From Serinus canaria (Eukaryota; Chordata; Aves; Passeriformes; Fringillidae): a DNA stretch of 64,000 nucleotides. The position numbers were made by a program, and so were the translations under genes. How positions within the stretch are numbered: position 1 is the stretch's first letter; each line of letters begins with the position of its first letter. Location of the stretch: NCBI RefSeq assembly GCF_022539315.1, contig NC_066323.1:3784219-3848218 (forward strand), given 5' to 3'. The notes beneath the pieces are model-generated. The model saw only the letters and a list, made by a program, of their open reading frames with translations. It was not told the DNA's origin and did no database searches. Shown piece by piece: positions 27,696-38,500 of the stretch.

Positions 27696-28145
27696 CCACA
27701 CGCGCGCTCTCCGCCCTGAAAAGGGTTAATGAAGCGCCTGGTGAAAATATGCCCGGCATATAATGGGATTGTCTGGCCCGTCCCCGCAGCCCCCCGTGCC
27801 CGCGCCCGCCGCGCAGGAGCCGCCCGGGGACAGAGCCGCGCCGGGGATGCCCCGGGCAGGACCGGGCCGGGCCGGGCGGTTCCGAGCCGGGCCGAGCCCG
27901 GTGCCGGGGCGGTGCCGGCCCGCGGCAGCAGCGGCGGCGGGGCCGAGCCGGGTGGGGCGGGGTGCGAGGGACAGAGGGACAGACGGACCGAGGGACAGAG
28001 GGACCGCCGGCCGCCAGCGCTGCTGCCCCCGCGCCGCCCGGGGCATCGGCAGCCGGTGCCCGCGGCGGTGCAGGCGCCCGGAGGCAGAGGCGATGGTAAA
28101 GCGATGGCAAATAAACGGCCTCGCCGAGAGGGCCGGCAGCCGGGA
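27696..28145. promoter_or_regulatory. CpG island A in MECOM intron 1
   Basis: Dense G+C with frequent CpG, including GGGCCGGGCCGGGCGG-type runs and tandem GGGACAGAGGGAC/GGACCGAGGGACAG text near 27,966-28,005. It lies about 2.8 kb inside the intron downstream of MECOM exon 1. It could be an internal or antisense promoter, or a shore of the main promoter domain. No exon is recognised. A second short island lies at 28,455-28,735. Confidence 0.75.
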
Positions 28146-28149
28146 CACG

Positions 28150-30095
28150 GCAAACATCTCCCTGCTCGAAAACAAATTCCCGGACAGTCTTAAACAGGCA
28201 AATAAACTTGCCGGCTCTGTTTTTCAATCAAGCCTTTTAAGTACTAGACTGAGGCAAATTACAGGCGCAGGAAAACCTGCTGAAACTTAGGAAAGTGCTA
28301 TTTTACTATCTCAGATGGTTAGAGGGATCTGGATCTACCTTGACTGCACTAAATTGCCTGTAAAAAAGTGGTGATAAAGTGTAAAAGTAACAAGTGCCTC
28401 CTTATTCACGTGTGTTCCCCTAATCTGATCACCTTCTGTCTCTTTATGAGGCTACTGGGTGGCTGGGGCTACCCCGGGCCGGCTGCAGGGCTGCGGCGGC
28501 CCGTGCTGGGGCGGGGGTTATTCGGGGATACGGTTTCACCAGGCGGGCACGAACCCACCCGAGTGGAAAAGCAGCAGCCCCGGGGGCCGGGGCCTGTCCC
28601 GGAGCGCTGATGCCCGCGCAGGTGCAGCGCGGCTGCGGCCGGCCGGGCCCGCACCCCCCGGGCCCGCTCCCGCACCCCGCTCCTCACCGCCTGCCTCCCG
28701 AGAGCGTGGCGGGCAGACCGACTTTGGCGAGCGCTTTCCCTTATTTTTACAGCTGGACATTTAAAAAATTCACTGGCTATTCCCCGCGTGGCTCTTTTTT
28801 GTTCCTTCTGAATTATTTTTCTATTTTTTTTTTTTTTAAGAGGGGGGCAAAGCCTCAAAATTATTTTTCAACAATTTTACTCTGAGGTCAAGAAAATACC
28901 CTTCAGGTATTCTCCCTTAATTGGGAGGGAAAAGCTTGGCTGGGTATTGGCGACAGTCACGCAATCGGGGCTATTTTTTTGTTTCACACATAAAGCAATA
29001 AAAGTGAAATAATACAAGAAATCCGCTTTATCCAGATCTGTATCTTTATCCACCTAAAATGGTGAAGACTGCAAAGTATTTTCCTATTCCTAATTCTGAC
29101 AGAAAGAACTGAAAAGCTAAAACCTTTTTCTCTCGAACGACTAAATTAAAGAGGTCGCCTCCAGCCCTCCTTCCACTTGCCATGAAACTGAGACGGTCTT
29201 CGGGGGGGAAAGAAGCAGCTTTTCAGAACACAAAAAAGAAATAAATCCCGGCTTTTTAAATATGATTTCCTTTATGAGTCGATTGTAACTGAAGGATTAT
29301 TTAATGCAACACATCTGTCTAGGAGGGGAAAGCGCTGCTGCCGCTGCTGCTGCTGCTGCTGCTGCAAGACGCGCAAAGTTTGCAGTCGATCGGATCTCGC
29401 CCGCGGAGCTGGAGCCGGAGCAGGAGCAGCAGCAGGAACCCTGCATCGCTGCACAGCGAGCAAAGCAAGGGAGAGGCGAGGAAACCTGACGGATTTTGTC
29501 GGGGATGGGAGATTTTTTCCCCCCATAATTAGCTCCAAAGCATGGATGGCAACCTTGAGATTTAAAAATATATTTGTTTTTAAATTGAGGGCGCTGGACT
29601 ATCCACTTTGAGATCACTTAATCAAACGCAGGTTGCTGCTGTTGTTCAGGTTCAGAGAAAAACTGATGATGATCCAGAGACATCTTTCACTCCCCCTTTT
29701 CCACGCTTCTCTATTTTTTCCCCCTTCACAAATAAAAAGTAAATAAGCATCTGCTTTTTACGTCACGCAACTTATGCAACATTTCATCTGACTTTTTTTC
29801 CTCCTACCCATTTTTTTTCACTCGGGAATGTGAGTTGCCATCGCCATGGATATCAAATGAAACTTGCCCAGATGTGTCAGAGAAAATAAAGACATCAGTT
29901 GCTTTTAAAATAGGACGCGAAAGCTGGCGAAGTTTTGTTGTTGAATCCCTCATTTTTAAAAAAATAATAAAATTTAAAAATTTTTTAAAAAGAAAAAAGG
30001 AGCCCCAACACTGCAGCAGTTAAATGCAGAGATCCCTATCATAAAGGAGAAACAGATGGGGTGAGCGTAAGACAAATAATTAAGTAAGTCGGGCT
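28150..30095. other. Inter-island stretch with short repeats, no gene seen
   Basis: Contains the small CpG island at 28,455-28,735, an AT-rich segment with T-runs, a CTG/GCT trinucleotide tract at 29,334-29,365 and further AT-rich DNA (29,560-30,050). No open frame has a recognisable product. Confidence 0.55.
29334..29365 (+). repeat. (GCT)n trinucleotide microsatellite
   Basis: Ten GCT-type units, interrupted once by CC (29,341-29,342), run without other change. On the minus strand they read as poly-Ala or poly-Gln depending on frame, which explains the alanine- and glutamine-rich spurious frames here. Not in a recognised exon. Confidence 0.95.
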
Positions 30096-30099
30096 TTGC

Positions 30100-31340
30100 G
30101 TGTGGACTGCCGAGCCCTCGCCTCGCGGAACACAGACCTTCGGGCGGCCAAACTGTGTAAAAAAGTGCTGGAAAAGCGCCTGAAATTACAACATTTACAT
30201 CAACTTTTCGCGGGTGACTCCAGCGGGCTGGGAGGCGCTCCGCTCTGCCCGGCGGCCCCGCTGTCCCCCGCCGAACCGCGCGGGGCATCCCGGCCACGCG
30301 GAGCGGCCCCGCCCGCCCCACGCTCGCTCCGCTCCGGGTTCCGTGCCCGCGGGGAGCCGCTTTTGGCTACAAACCCTCTGGCGAGCCCGGGGAATACCCG
30401 GCAGCTCCGCACCGGCTACCTGCGCCCGCGGCTCGCCGCCTCCCCCGCGGAGCCGGCGCTGCCCCTCCGCGCTCGCCGCCCCCCCCGCGGCCCCCGGCCC
30501 TGCGACAGCCCACAGCGCCCACTATAGGGCCCGCAGCCTCTCGCACCCCCCCTCCCCCGACCCCCCCCCCCACTCCAGCCCCCGGCGGCAGCAGCAACTT
30601 CCAGCGCTCGCCACTGAACTTTTCCTCAACTCCTTCCCCACCTCCCGCCGGCCGCCCGCAGCCCCCGGCCCGGCTCCGGCAGCCTCACCCCCCACCCCGG
30701 TCCCCTCCGCCGCCCGCCGAGCCGAGCCGAGCCGGGCCGGGCCGGGCCGGGCCGGCAGGCTGGGAGGGGATGCTGCAGGTTGCCTGCGAGCTCCGCGCCG
30801 CACCAGACATGTCTATGCAACATGGCAGAGAGGGAGGGTGAAAAGCCAAGAGAAAGGGGTATTGCACCTACTTGCGGCCAGCTTCCTCGCCCTGCCCTTG
30901 GATCTCATGCTGCCAGTCCGGCGGCCGATGCTGGCGTGGGCTTGGGGTAGGGGGGGGCTTTTTTTTTTTTCCTCCCGGAGCTTTTCCTCCTTTTTCGCTC
31001 CCCCTCTCCCTCTCTCCTCTCCCTCTCCCGCACACACACTCTCCCTTTCTCTCAATCCCGGCTCGCTATCTCTCCAGCATTGTCAGTTTGGACACCTTCG
31101 CACATGCGCACGGGCGGCTCCCCCCCGCTCTTCAACATTTCAGCGCCGCCAAAAAAAAGTTTGCAGCGATCCATCACCGCCGGTGGGGACCCTGACAGCC
31201 GGCACCGGGGCCGGGACGGGCCGGGACGAGGCGCGCAGCCGCCGCCGGGCTGCGCCACCGCGGCCGCGGGGCAGCCGCTCCGCCGCCTGCGCACCCGGGA
31301 GGGGTTACAGCGGGGGAGATCCGCGCTCCCGCGGGGCTAG
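30100..31340 (-). promoter_or_regulatory. MECOM: CpG island B: MECOM (MDS1) promoter and exon 1
   Basis: A roughly 1.2-kb CpG island surrounds the MECOM start codon at 30,908-30,906. Read on the minus strand, the 5' leader just upstream of the ATG (about 30,910-31,060) is purine-rich, with GAGAGGGAGAGG-type text. No TATA box stands out, so a dispersed CpG-island start site is likely; its exact position is unknown. A NotI-type GCGGCCGC site lies near 31,260. The direction of the gene and the island position are seen; promoter function is inferred. Confidence 0.7.
30872..30908 (-). CDS. MECOM: MECOM, first coding exon of the MDS1-EVI1 (PRDM3) isoform
   Basis: On the minus strand the ATG at 30,908 opens MRSKGRARKLAA and then A, ending at 30,872 just before a donor GTAGGT. 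The human MDS1-EVI1 protein begins MRSKGRARKLATNNE, so the first eleven residues are identical and the twelfth is Ala for Thr (GCA for ACA). The single A left at the exon end would complete an Asn codon (A|AY), which fits the human N that follows. The encoded protein is a nuclear PR-domain zinc-finger histone methyltransferase and transcription regulator of haematopoietic stem cells; the PR domain and fingers are encoded outside this window. Length is 37 nt (12 codons plus 1). The frame continues open past the donor in genomic DNA, but that extension is intron. The short length is the only caution. Confidence 0.9.
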
Positions 31341-31349
31341 GGCTGGGGG

Positions 31350-31975
31350 GAGAAGTGACACCTTTTTTTCTGGTTTTTTTTTTTTTGTTTTTTTTAATGG
31401 GATATTAATGCTGTTCTGGAGTCTTTGCAACGTTTAAATAGTTTATTCTCACCCGGCAGCGATTACCGTAGATCTTTCCGCATATACAGGCAGAGAGATA
31501 TAATTTGATTACATGTTTTATTATGTATGCGTACCATGAAATCGTACACTTTCCCGGCTCGCACACTTTTTCGCCACCTTGAACTCGGCTCAGCCACCAC
31601 CAGTTGGGCAGAAAAAAAGGCTTTTTAAAAACAGTAACACCGACAGCTCTAATCTGTTTTAATTACAGGGTTTGCCAATCAAAGAGGGAGTGCGCAGAAA
31701 TTGGGAACTCCTTTAGGGGATGGCTGTGTCCGAGGTATGAATCAATCCAAACTACGTATAGATTTTCCCCCGGTACAACCTCCTTGCATTAAACAGTTTT
31801 GTTCAATACCTTCCATGCGCTATTTATGTTCCCATTAATATCTGTTGCAAATCCTGCCAGACACCATAAAAGAAAATTACAATCTTTCAGACTCGGGGCT
31901 GCGCCAGTACATACACGCTGCTCAACTTTTTGTTTTAATAAAATCCTCAGCATCTCCCCTTCCCCCTTCAATCCC
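31350..31975. other. Gap between CpG islands upstream of MECOM
   Basis: AT-rich DNA upstream of the MECOM promoter on its strand. It contains a T-rich run (31,363-31,395) and homeodomain-like TAATTA/TTTATG words. No gene is recognised. It may be regulatory because it is flanked by islands on both sides. Confidence 0.5.
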
Positions 31976-31979
31976 ACCT

Positions 31980-33145
31980 CCCGGCTGCCGGTGCTGCGGA
32001 TCGGGGCCGCCCGCGGAGCCCCCCCCGCCCGGCGCCCTCGGCACCCCACCGGTGACAGCCCCGCGCGTGGGGCGGGGGCACCGCGGGTCCCACGCTGCTG
32101 CCCCGAACGCCCGGCAGACAGGAACAAGCGCTTGAACCCGCACTGCGGAGCCGTCTTTGATGCCAATCGTTCTTTTTAATTTGTAACTTGGAGGGGGTTT
32201 CTGTGTGGGTTTTTTTTCTTTTTTTTAAGGACACGCAGCTGCTGTCTGCTCGCAGCCCCCCGCAGCCGGGCAGGGGCGCACCTAACGCCCCGGTGAAGGA
32301 GGGGCAGGAGGGGCAGGAGGGGCAGGAGGGGCAGGAGGGGCAGGAGGGCAGGGGCCTCTCCCAAGCCCCTGCACCCACCGGGGTGACTTGTCCCGCCTGT
32401 CCCGGGAGGATCTGGGCCACTCCGTCCCGTCGGAGGCAGGGCCGGGACGGCCGGGGAGCGGCCGCGGGTTGAGCCGGGGATGCGCGGGGGATGCGTGGGG
32501 CCGGGCCGGGGGCTGGGGCTGCTCTCGGGGTCCCGGCACTGCCCGACCCCCGACCTTGCTCGCAAACAGCGCCTTTCCTTGCAGGGCGGCACCGAGTTGT
32601 CCCCAGATCACCCCTCACACACCCCCAGACCTGCGGCGCCGGGTCACTTGGGAAAAACGCAAACGCCCGTGAACTTGCAAAGTCCAACCGCGCCCCCGGT
32701 TCAAGCGGAGACCCCGCAAAGCCGCCGCCCGGGCAGAGATGCGCCTCCTTCCCGGTGCCCGGGGAACCGCTCGCAGCCGGGCGGCCGAGCCCCGTGCGGG
32801 GCCGGGGACACAGATGCGGCTTTACCGGGCGGGCAGCCCTGACCCCGGCCGTGCCCGCCTGTCACCGCCACCTGCCCGCCGTCACAGCGGCCCCCGGAGC
32901 CCGGCAGGTGCCGCGCCGTCCGCCCGGGGCTCCGGCCGCCGTCCCGGGCCGCCCCCGGCCCCCCCCGCCGCCAGCCCGGCGGCCCCGGCATCGCCCGCTC
33001 GGCCCCGCCAGGTTCGCCCCCTTCCCCGAAAAGTGCCGGGCAGCGCCCCGGGAATTCCGTTTCGTTGTGCGGGGAAGCTCCCCAGCGCCGGCTGCCTCTG
33101 CTCCCTCCCCGGTGGGAAGAGACCGGCGGCGGGGATGCGGGCTCT
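31980..33145. promoter_or_regulatory. CpG island C upstream of MECOM
   Basis: About 1.1 kb of CpG-rich DNA 1.1-2.2 kb upstream of the MECOM start codon on the minus strand. Many overlapping proline/arginine/glycine-rich frames exist on both strands, which is the usual effect of high GC. No splice-consistent exon is recognised. A divergent or alternative MECOM 5' exon could begin here; only transcript data would tell. Confidence 0.65.
32295..32354 (+). repeat. Tandem 9-bp G-rich minisatellite (GGGGCAGGA)5+
   Basis: Five exact GGGGCAGGA units run from 32,301 to 32,345, followed by a partial unit (GGGCAGG). Runs of four Gs at 9-bp spacing could form a G-quadruplex on the plus strand. Confidence 0.95.
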
Positions 33146-33149
33146 CTTT

Positions 33150-34960
33150 CAGCAGATCCACGGCCAGAAAGAGAGATTAAAATTTGGGGAAATATTTTTC
33201 CGGATGGAGGGGTGGAAATAAATCTATTTCTAATACGGGCTGGGAGACCAAAGACACCCCCTCATACACAGGTTTCAGGGCATTCCCCGTAACAGGAAAT
33301 TTTCTCTTCCTTACATTATAATTGAGCAAGCTCCGCAGTCTACTTGGAGAAAAGTTGGAATTCTTTATCGAGGTATTTGTTGTGCTATTGTCTTTGTGCA
33401 GTGAACTTTACATCGTGTTATTCAATCTCAATCTATATTCTCCTAGCTACCAGTAAGATTAATTTAATCATTGTAATGCAATTATTAATACTGTTTACCC
33501 AACGCTTGATTTCAGGTTTGCTGGTAAGAAATTAAGCTTCTTGCTGGGTGACCGAAAAGCTATGCAGGGATTTCCAGCCCACGTCGAAATAAAACAGTCC
33601 TCTTTATTTAGTCTCAGAACTCCAGCTTTCAGCCACGGGCTCAATTAGCCAAAATGGAAACAATTTTCATTCATTGCAATAACTCACTGTTCTGCTGATC
33701 ACTTTCAAAATATACACTTTATTATTATATGCTGACCTCGGTGCCGCGAAGTGGCAAGGCTAGAAAGAGGCAGAGGGATCTCTCCAGCCCCCTTGGGCTG
33801 TAATTATTAGAAATTAATTGGGTTCAGGACCCTGGGTAGCATGGGTAAATTAATAGCTTGTCTGGTTGTTTAAATCCGAATTCTCAGTCCACAGGAGAGC
33901 AGGGGAGGGAGGCTCTCCCTCCCCAAACCCTCCCCGGGAGAGCGCGGCAGGGCTGGGGCAGCGCGGAGCCGCCGGCTGATTTCCCTCCTTCTTTTCACCA
34001 ACGCATTGTTTTCGGGGAGCTATTTAGGGGTTAAAAATCAAAAATAAAGATCCTGTATACTTGGAGCTGTCGTGCGGGAGTAAAAGTGAAAAGGGAGCCT
34101 TAGGCAAAAGGAAATTACTGCAAGCCCGCGTGACCTTTCCGAGAGGTAATCAATCAAGTGATCAACAGGGATATTTATCATTGCTAGATGGGGCTACTTT
34201 ACAAATGCACAGGAGGGGGGGCGGGGGGATACACACACACACAAAAGTTTGGATAAACCCGATAAGTCTGAAGACAAGTACGGAGACTTTAATCACTGGG
34301 AAGATTGTACATTTTCTTTTCTGAGCTCTCAGAAGGAAAGAGAAGGAGAAAACCGCTGCAAAGTTTCCCAGCAGAAAACTCCTCCTGTACTAGGTGTTCA
34401 CATGGAAGCTGTCCACTTTGCTTTGCAGTCCTGGGAAAGGCTGGAAACGACAGATGTGATTTAAAAAAAAAAAAAAAGGCTCCAAATACAAGGGAAAATA
34501 ATAGCTAGAGATTGAGGCTTTGATAACTGGGCTCGGTGTTTGTTTTTATGTAATGTGTTTTTATTTGCTGGCTTGAAACTCGGAGCTGTGGAGCTCAGCT
34601 CTGCCTCTAGTCGCCGAAAGGGTTAAGGCCGAAAACAAAACAAAAAAAAAAAAAAAAAACAACCCACCCCATGCCCCCTACTATATGAAATCAGCGATCT
34701 GGTTCAATTAAACTTGCTCTCCGTAGCATAAAGCATCCACCACAATACAGGCAATGAAATCCAGCAATAAAAGCCCATGCATTTTCTGCACAGTTTCCTT
34801 CTCCCTTGTAAAACATGCCGTCGTGTAAGCACCAGACATTTAATTTTGCTTCCTATAACTTACCGGATTCCTTAACAAACCTACTCTGACCACTTTTTCT
34901 TTTTTTCTTTTTTTTTTTTTTTCTCTCCCCCTTTCCTTTATTTTTTTCCTGCTTTGCGCT
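33150..34960. other. AT-rich stretch between CpG islands C and D
   Basis: No gene recognised. It includes a short (AC)7 tract at about 34,230-34,243 and poly-A runs near 34,460-34,477 and 34,638-34,660. A HOX-PBX-type word ATCAATCA lies at 34,149-34,156. The balanced AT-rich composition without transposons is typical of regulatory deserts near developmental genes. Confidence 0.5.
34149..34156. promoter_or_regulatory. Candidate PBX-HOX site
   Basis: ATCAATCA (complement TGATTGAT) matches the PBX-HOX composite word. A second ATCA follows at 34,161-34,164 and a TTATCA GATA-type word near 34,176. It lies 3.2 kb upstream of the MECOM start codon. An 8-bp match is expected by chance about once per 30 kb, so confidence is low. 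Confidence 0.2.
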
Positions 34961-34969
34961 GTGCTCCAC

Positions 34970-35535
34970 GCACACGCCGGCACAAAAGCCTCACTGTCTG
35001 CGCCCTGCGCTGCTGCCTCCAAACGACTTTAGAGGCGCGGGAGCGCCCGCGGAGCCCCCGCCGCCCCTCGGGAGCGTTGCTCGAGCCGCGCTTGCGAAGA
35101 GATCCGCGGGGAGCGGCTGCGCGCCCGAGGGCCGGAGGCTGAGCGCGGAGCAGCCGTCTCCGCCGGGGGGGCGCGCCTGGCCCTTGCGCGGCCCTTGCGC
35201 GGCCCCGCGCGCTCCCACAGCCCCTGCGCGCCCCTGCGCGGGCTCGCCCGGCCCTTGCGCGCCCCTGCGCGCCGCACCGCGGTCTGCGGCGCCCCCTCGC
35301 GGCCGAGGCGCCACACTGCAGGGCGCGGGCGGGAGGGTGCGCTCCCCGCGCTGCGGAGAGGCGAGGAAAACCTCCAAAAAAATGGGTTTGGGAGGAACGC
35401 GGGCTCAGAGTCCGGTACCGGCGCCTGCCGAGAAGCGGAGCCGGCTCGGGGCTTGGAGCGAGGCTGTCCCTGGTGGAAGCGGAGCTGGAAACACGCGGCC
35501 GCCAGCAATGAAATGCATTCACGGACGGGGAGACG
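34970..35535. promoter_or_regulatory. CpG island D with repeated CCCYTGCGCG words
   Basis: CpG-dense DNA about 4.1 kb upstream of the MECOM ATG. The word CCCTTGCGCG or CCCCTGCGCG occurs six times between 35,181 and 35,271. TGCGC cores resemble NRF1 half sites. Long open frames on both strands (up to 315 codons, minus) are compositional. The island could mark a divergent or alternative promoter. Confidence 0.65.
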
Positions 35536-35539
35536 CGCA

Positions 35540-38500
35540 CAGCGCAGCGGCCAGCCCTGCACAGCCCTCCCCGAGAAATGCTGCCCAGTGAAAATGGAGC
35601 AGGATGCCAGCTGTGAAGAAGGTCTTGTTTCTGCCTGTAGGAAGGATCTGGATTTCCACAACACTGAGACTGAAAGAAAAACAGAGGAAAACGAACAGGC
35701 CAGAGGCAAGATTGAAAGCACGGTGTAGAGGCCGCTGTGGTAAATGGGGACATCAGAGAACTGAACTTGATTTTCTGCTTCCTGGCAGATTTCCTGTGGT
35801 GCTTTGGTGTTTGGCTGCATTCCCCCACCCCTCACCTGAAATGGACAGAGGCACCCCCAAACCCAAAAGCTGGAGGTCTCTGTTTTAAGATGCACAGCAG
35901 GGTTGTTTGCCTCTGTCCTCAGTCCCATTAGAAGATGGTGATGCAGGACCATCCCTGAACAAGCAACAGGACTCACGTGTTATCTAACTGAAACAAAAAT
36001 AGTCATTTACCCCTGTGCCAAAGAGAGGTGCAATCAATATTCCAAACTCAAGCTCTTTTCCAAGAGTAAAAGCATTTTCTGGCCAAAAATGTCATATCCT
36101 CATATCCTCAGGAGGTTACCCCCAGCTCTTCTTAAAGGAGCGTCAGTGGAGAATGTAACTGGAAAAATTAAAGAGTAGGAGGGGGAAAGTAATTACAGGC
36201 CACTAGAGAAAAACAAACATGTTCTGAATGTAGACAAAACATTGAACAGAGGGGAATTAATAGTATTGCTAATCAAAAGGGAAAAATGTCAGGAAAGATC
36301 AACAGAAAGTGAACATCCTATTTAAAGCAAAAATAGAAACAATCAAAATGACAGCGAAACGCAGAAGTGGGGAGGAATTTGAAAAGCAACCTGAAAGCAA
36401 AATAAAGGAATGGAACACATTTTACTCAGCACACGATGACAGTGAAAGCTGATGCGTGAATACTTTAGAAAACTGAAGTCCCACCATGAAGGTGTGCAGC
36501 ACCTGAGAGAAAACCTCAGAAATCAAGAGTTCAGTGATTGATACCATTGGGCCAGGCTGGCTCCCATTCTGCAAAGTGAACTGGGCAAAGCTGGAAAATC
36601 CCTGCAGAGCATGAAAGGGGATTTTCCAGTATGTCCCATAACCTTCCCCTTCCTGCCTGGCCTCCCCAGTGATTTCCAGAAGGAAGGAGCTGGGGACTGG
36701 TGAGATCTGGGCTTTGAGGAGCTGTTGTCTCCTTTGGCCAAAGCTAAGAAGATGAACAGCAGGGGCTGCTCAGCTCTAGCCAGTCACTAAAACACTCTGG
36801 TGAAGCCCAGTGTTTTTGGCTGAAGCCATGTTCTGAAGCAGGCCATGAAGGCTTGGGAAGATTTGGATATTAAGCTGTCTAAAGATATGTTTTAAAATAT
36901 TTAAAGCTGTTTAAAAATATGACAAAATGTTAGGAGTAAAATTGCAGTGGGATGATGGCAGACAGGCTTCCAGAGCTGGTAGTGCTGAAATAAATGGAAT
37001 TTTGAAATGAAAAAATGAAATTCTCTCTTTGTGTGGTGAAAGCTTTGTCATGACTAAGGACTGTCATCACAAAGGTGAGCTCCCCTTTTTTAGGGCTTTA
37101 TCTGCTTTCACTCACGGTGTAGCTTCCAGGCAGGAATGGGCTTTTTGCTGCTTGTCTGTAAAGGAACCACAAAGGCAGGTTAACACATCAGCCTTTATAA
37201 AATCCACAGCCCCATTTTTCCCCTCAAAGCATAAGGAACACATTCATATTTCACTCTCATTTCTCTCTAGTACAAAAGCACAGGGTCAGAATTAATGAGC
37301 AAAGTATTTGTGTGACGTTTTATATTGTATTGGCATTTATATAGTGCTTTTCACAGGCTTCATGTCAAAACCCTTTACAGGGCAATAAATCATATACCTT
37401 TCCTGATGAAATTGTATGTAGGCAATTGGGCACCTATCCTGCCCTCAGCAATGTCCCACGTGCGAGACACGGGGAGTGTGATGAAACCTGCAGAAGTGGG
37501 TCTGAAAAAAATGGATGTAGGTCAAACCTTCCCCCCTTAATATCCTGCAACACGTTAAAAAGTCTTTAGAGCCCACTTGAACAGCCACAGGAAAGACCTA
37601 ACCTTAACATGACAAAGCTTCTATTACAGTCTGAATTACTCAACATGCAAATCGAATTGTGGGTCTTACACTTAACCCCAGGTTTTTTTGCCTCTGAATT
37701 TAAACAAGTTGTCCATTTACATGGAGAATAAGGATTTTTTTCAATTGAATTCATTTCTAAAAACAGTGTCCATTCACAAGGCTGAACCCGAGGACCGAAT
37801 TTTGGTTGTTAGGCTTTCTGTTAGCGTTCACAGCTATCCCTCCCAACACCAAGTCTGCAATGTGACAATGCATCTCTGCCCTGCTGGCGTTTCCCTCGTT
37901 ATTTGCAGTTTTTCAGATAACGAAGAGTAATGAAGTTCTGAGAACTGTGTGCCCGATTAGACCGACTCTTTTACACGTTTATTTGCATTCCTGCCGTGTT
38001 TCCAAAGCCACTTCGGGGTAAGGAAAAAAAAAAATGGAAAGTCGTTTAAAGTCTTTTGGGGGTTGGGAAGCAGGAGCCGGAGTTCTGCTCCGCTCTCGGT
38101 CTGGGGGAATCGCAGCTCTTTGCCCAGTTCAGGGATTTTTGGATTCCACTGGTGCCAAAGGAAGCTTTGTGGAGAGTCTCTCCTGGCAGATTGTAGCCCC
38201 TCCCTTCGACCCAGCCCCGAGACGGCACAAAGGCAATGGCTCAGAAGCAAATGGAAAATCTTTGTAGTAGCTCAACACCATTCGAAAACCACTTTTCCAC
38301 CTCTGTTATCTGTAACACATGAAAACTGATAACGTTCTGCACATACTGGCTGACAGTTCAAATGCATTAGAACCAACCTGGTTATGATTTATTAGCCGGA
38401 AGAGCTGTTAGAATAATTTATAAATGTGAAAGAATAAAACAAAACAAAACAAAAAAGTGCTGTTCTCCACCAAACAGACATTTAGATTACTTAATCTAAA

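Larger units (their letters stand above)
1..30871 (-). other. MECOM: MECOM intron 1 (3' part lies beyond the window)
   Basis: This stretch lies downstream, on the minus strand, of the splice donor that closes the MDS1-type first coding exon of MECOM (donor GT at 30,871-30,870, sequence GTAGGT). No segment translates to the next MDS1 exon or to the PR domain or zinc fingers of MECOM, so the acceptor should lie left of base 1. The human counterpart of this intron is very long (family knowledge), so an exon-free 31 kb fits. Content: AT-rich unique DNA, a few old repeats, a perfect 20-bp hairpin, short tandem repeats, a polypurine tract and CpG islands near the exon. The intron call is an inference from the exon identification. 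Confidence 0.8.

Noticed and set aside
27136..28227. 363-codon minus-strand open frame rich in Phe, Ser and Leu
   Set aside because: It is a translation of the polypurine tract and the adjoining CpG island; no domain, and composition explains it.
30214..31437. 407-codon plus-strand frame
   Set aside because: It runs antisense across the MECOM CpG island and exon 1; a compositional artefact.
34938..35976. 296- and 315-codon minus-strand frames
   Set aside because: Overlapping frames through a CpG island with Arg/Ala/Pro bias; no recognised domain or splice support.
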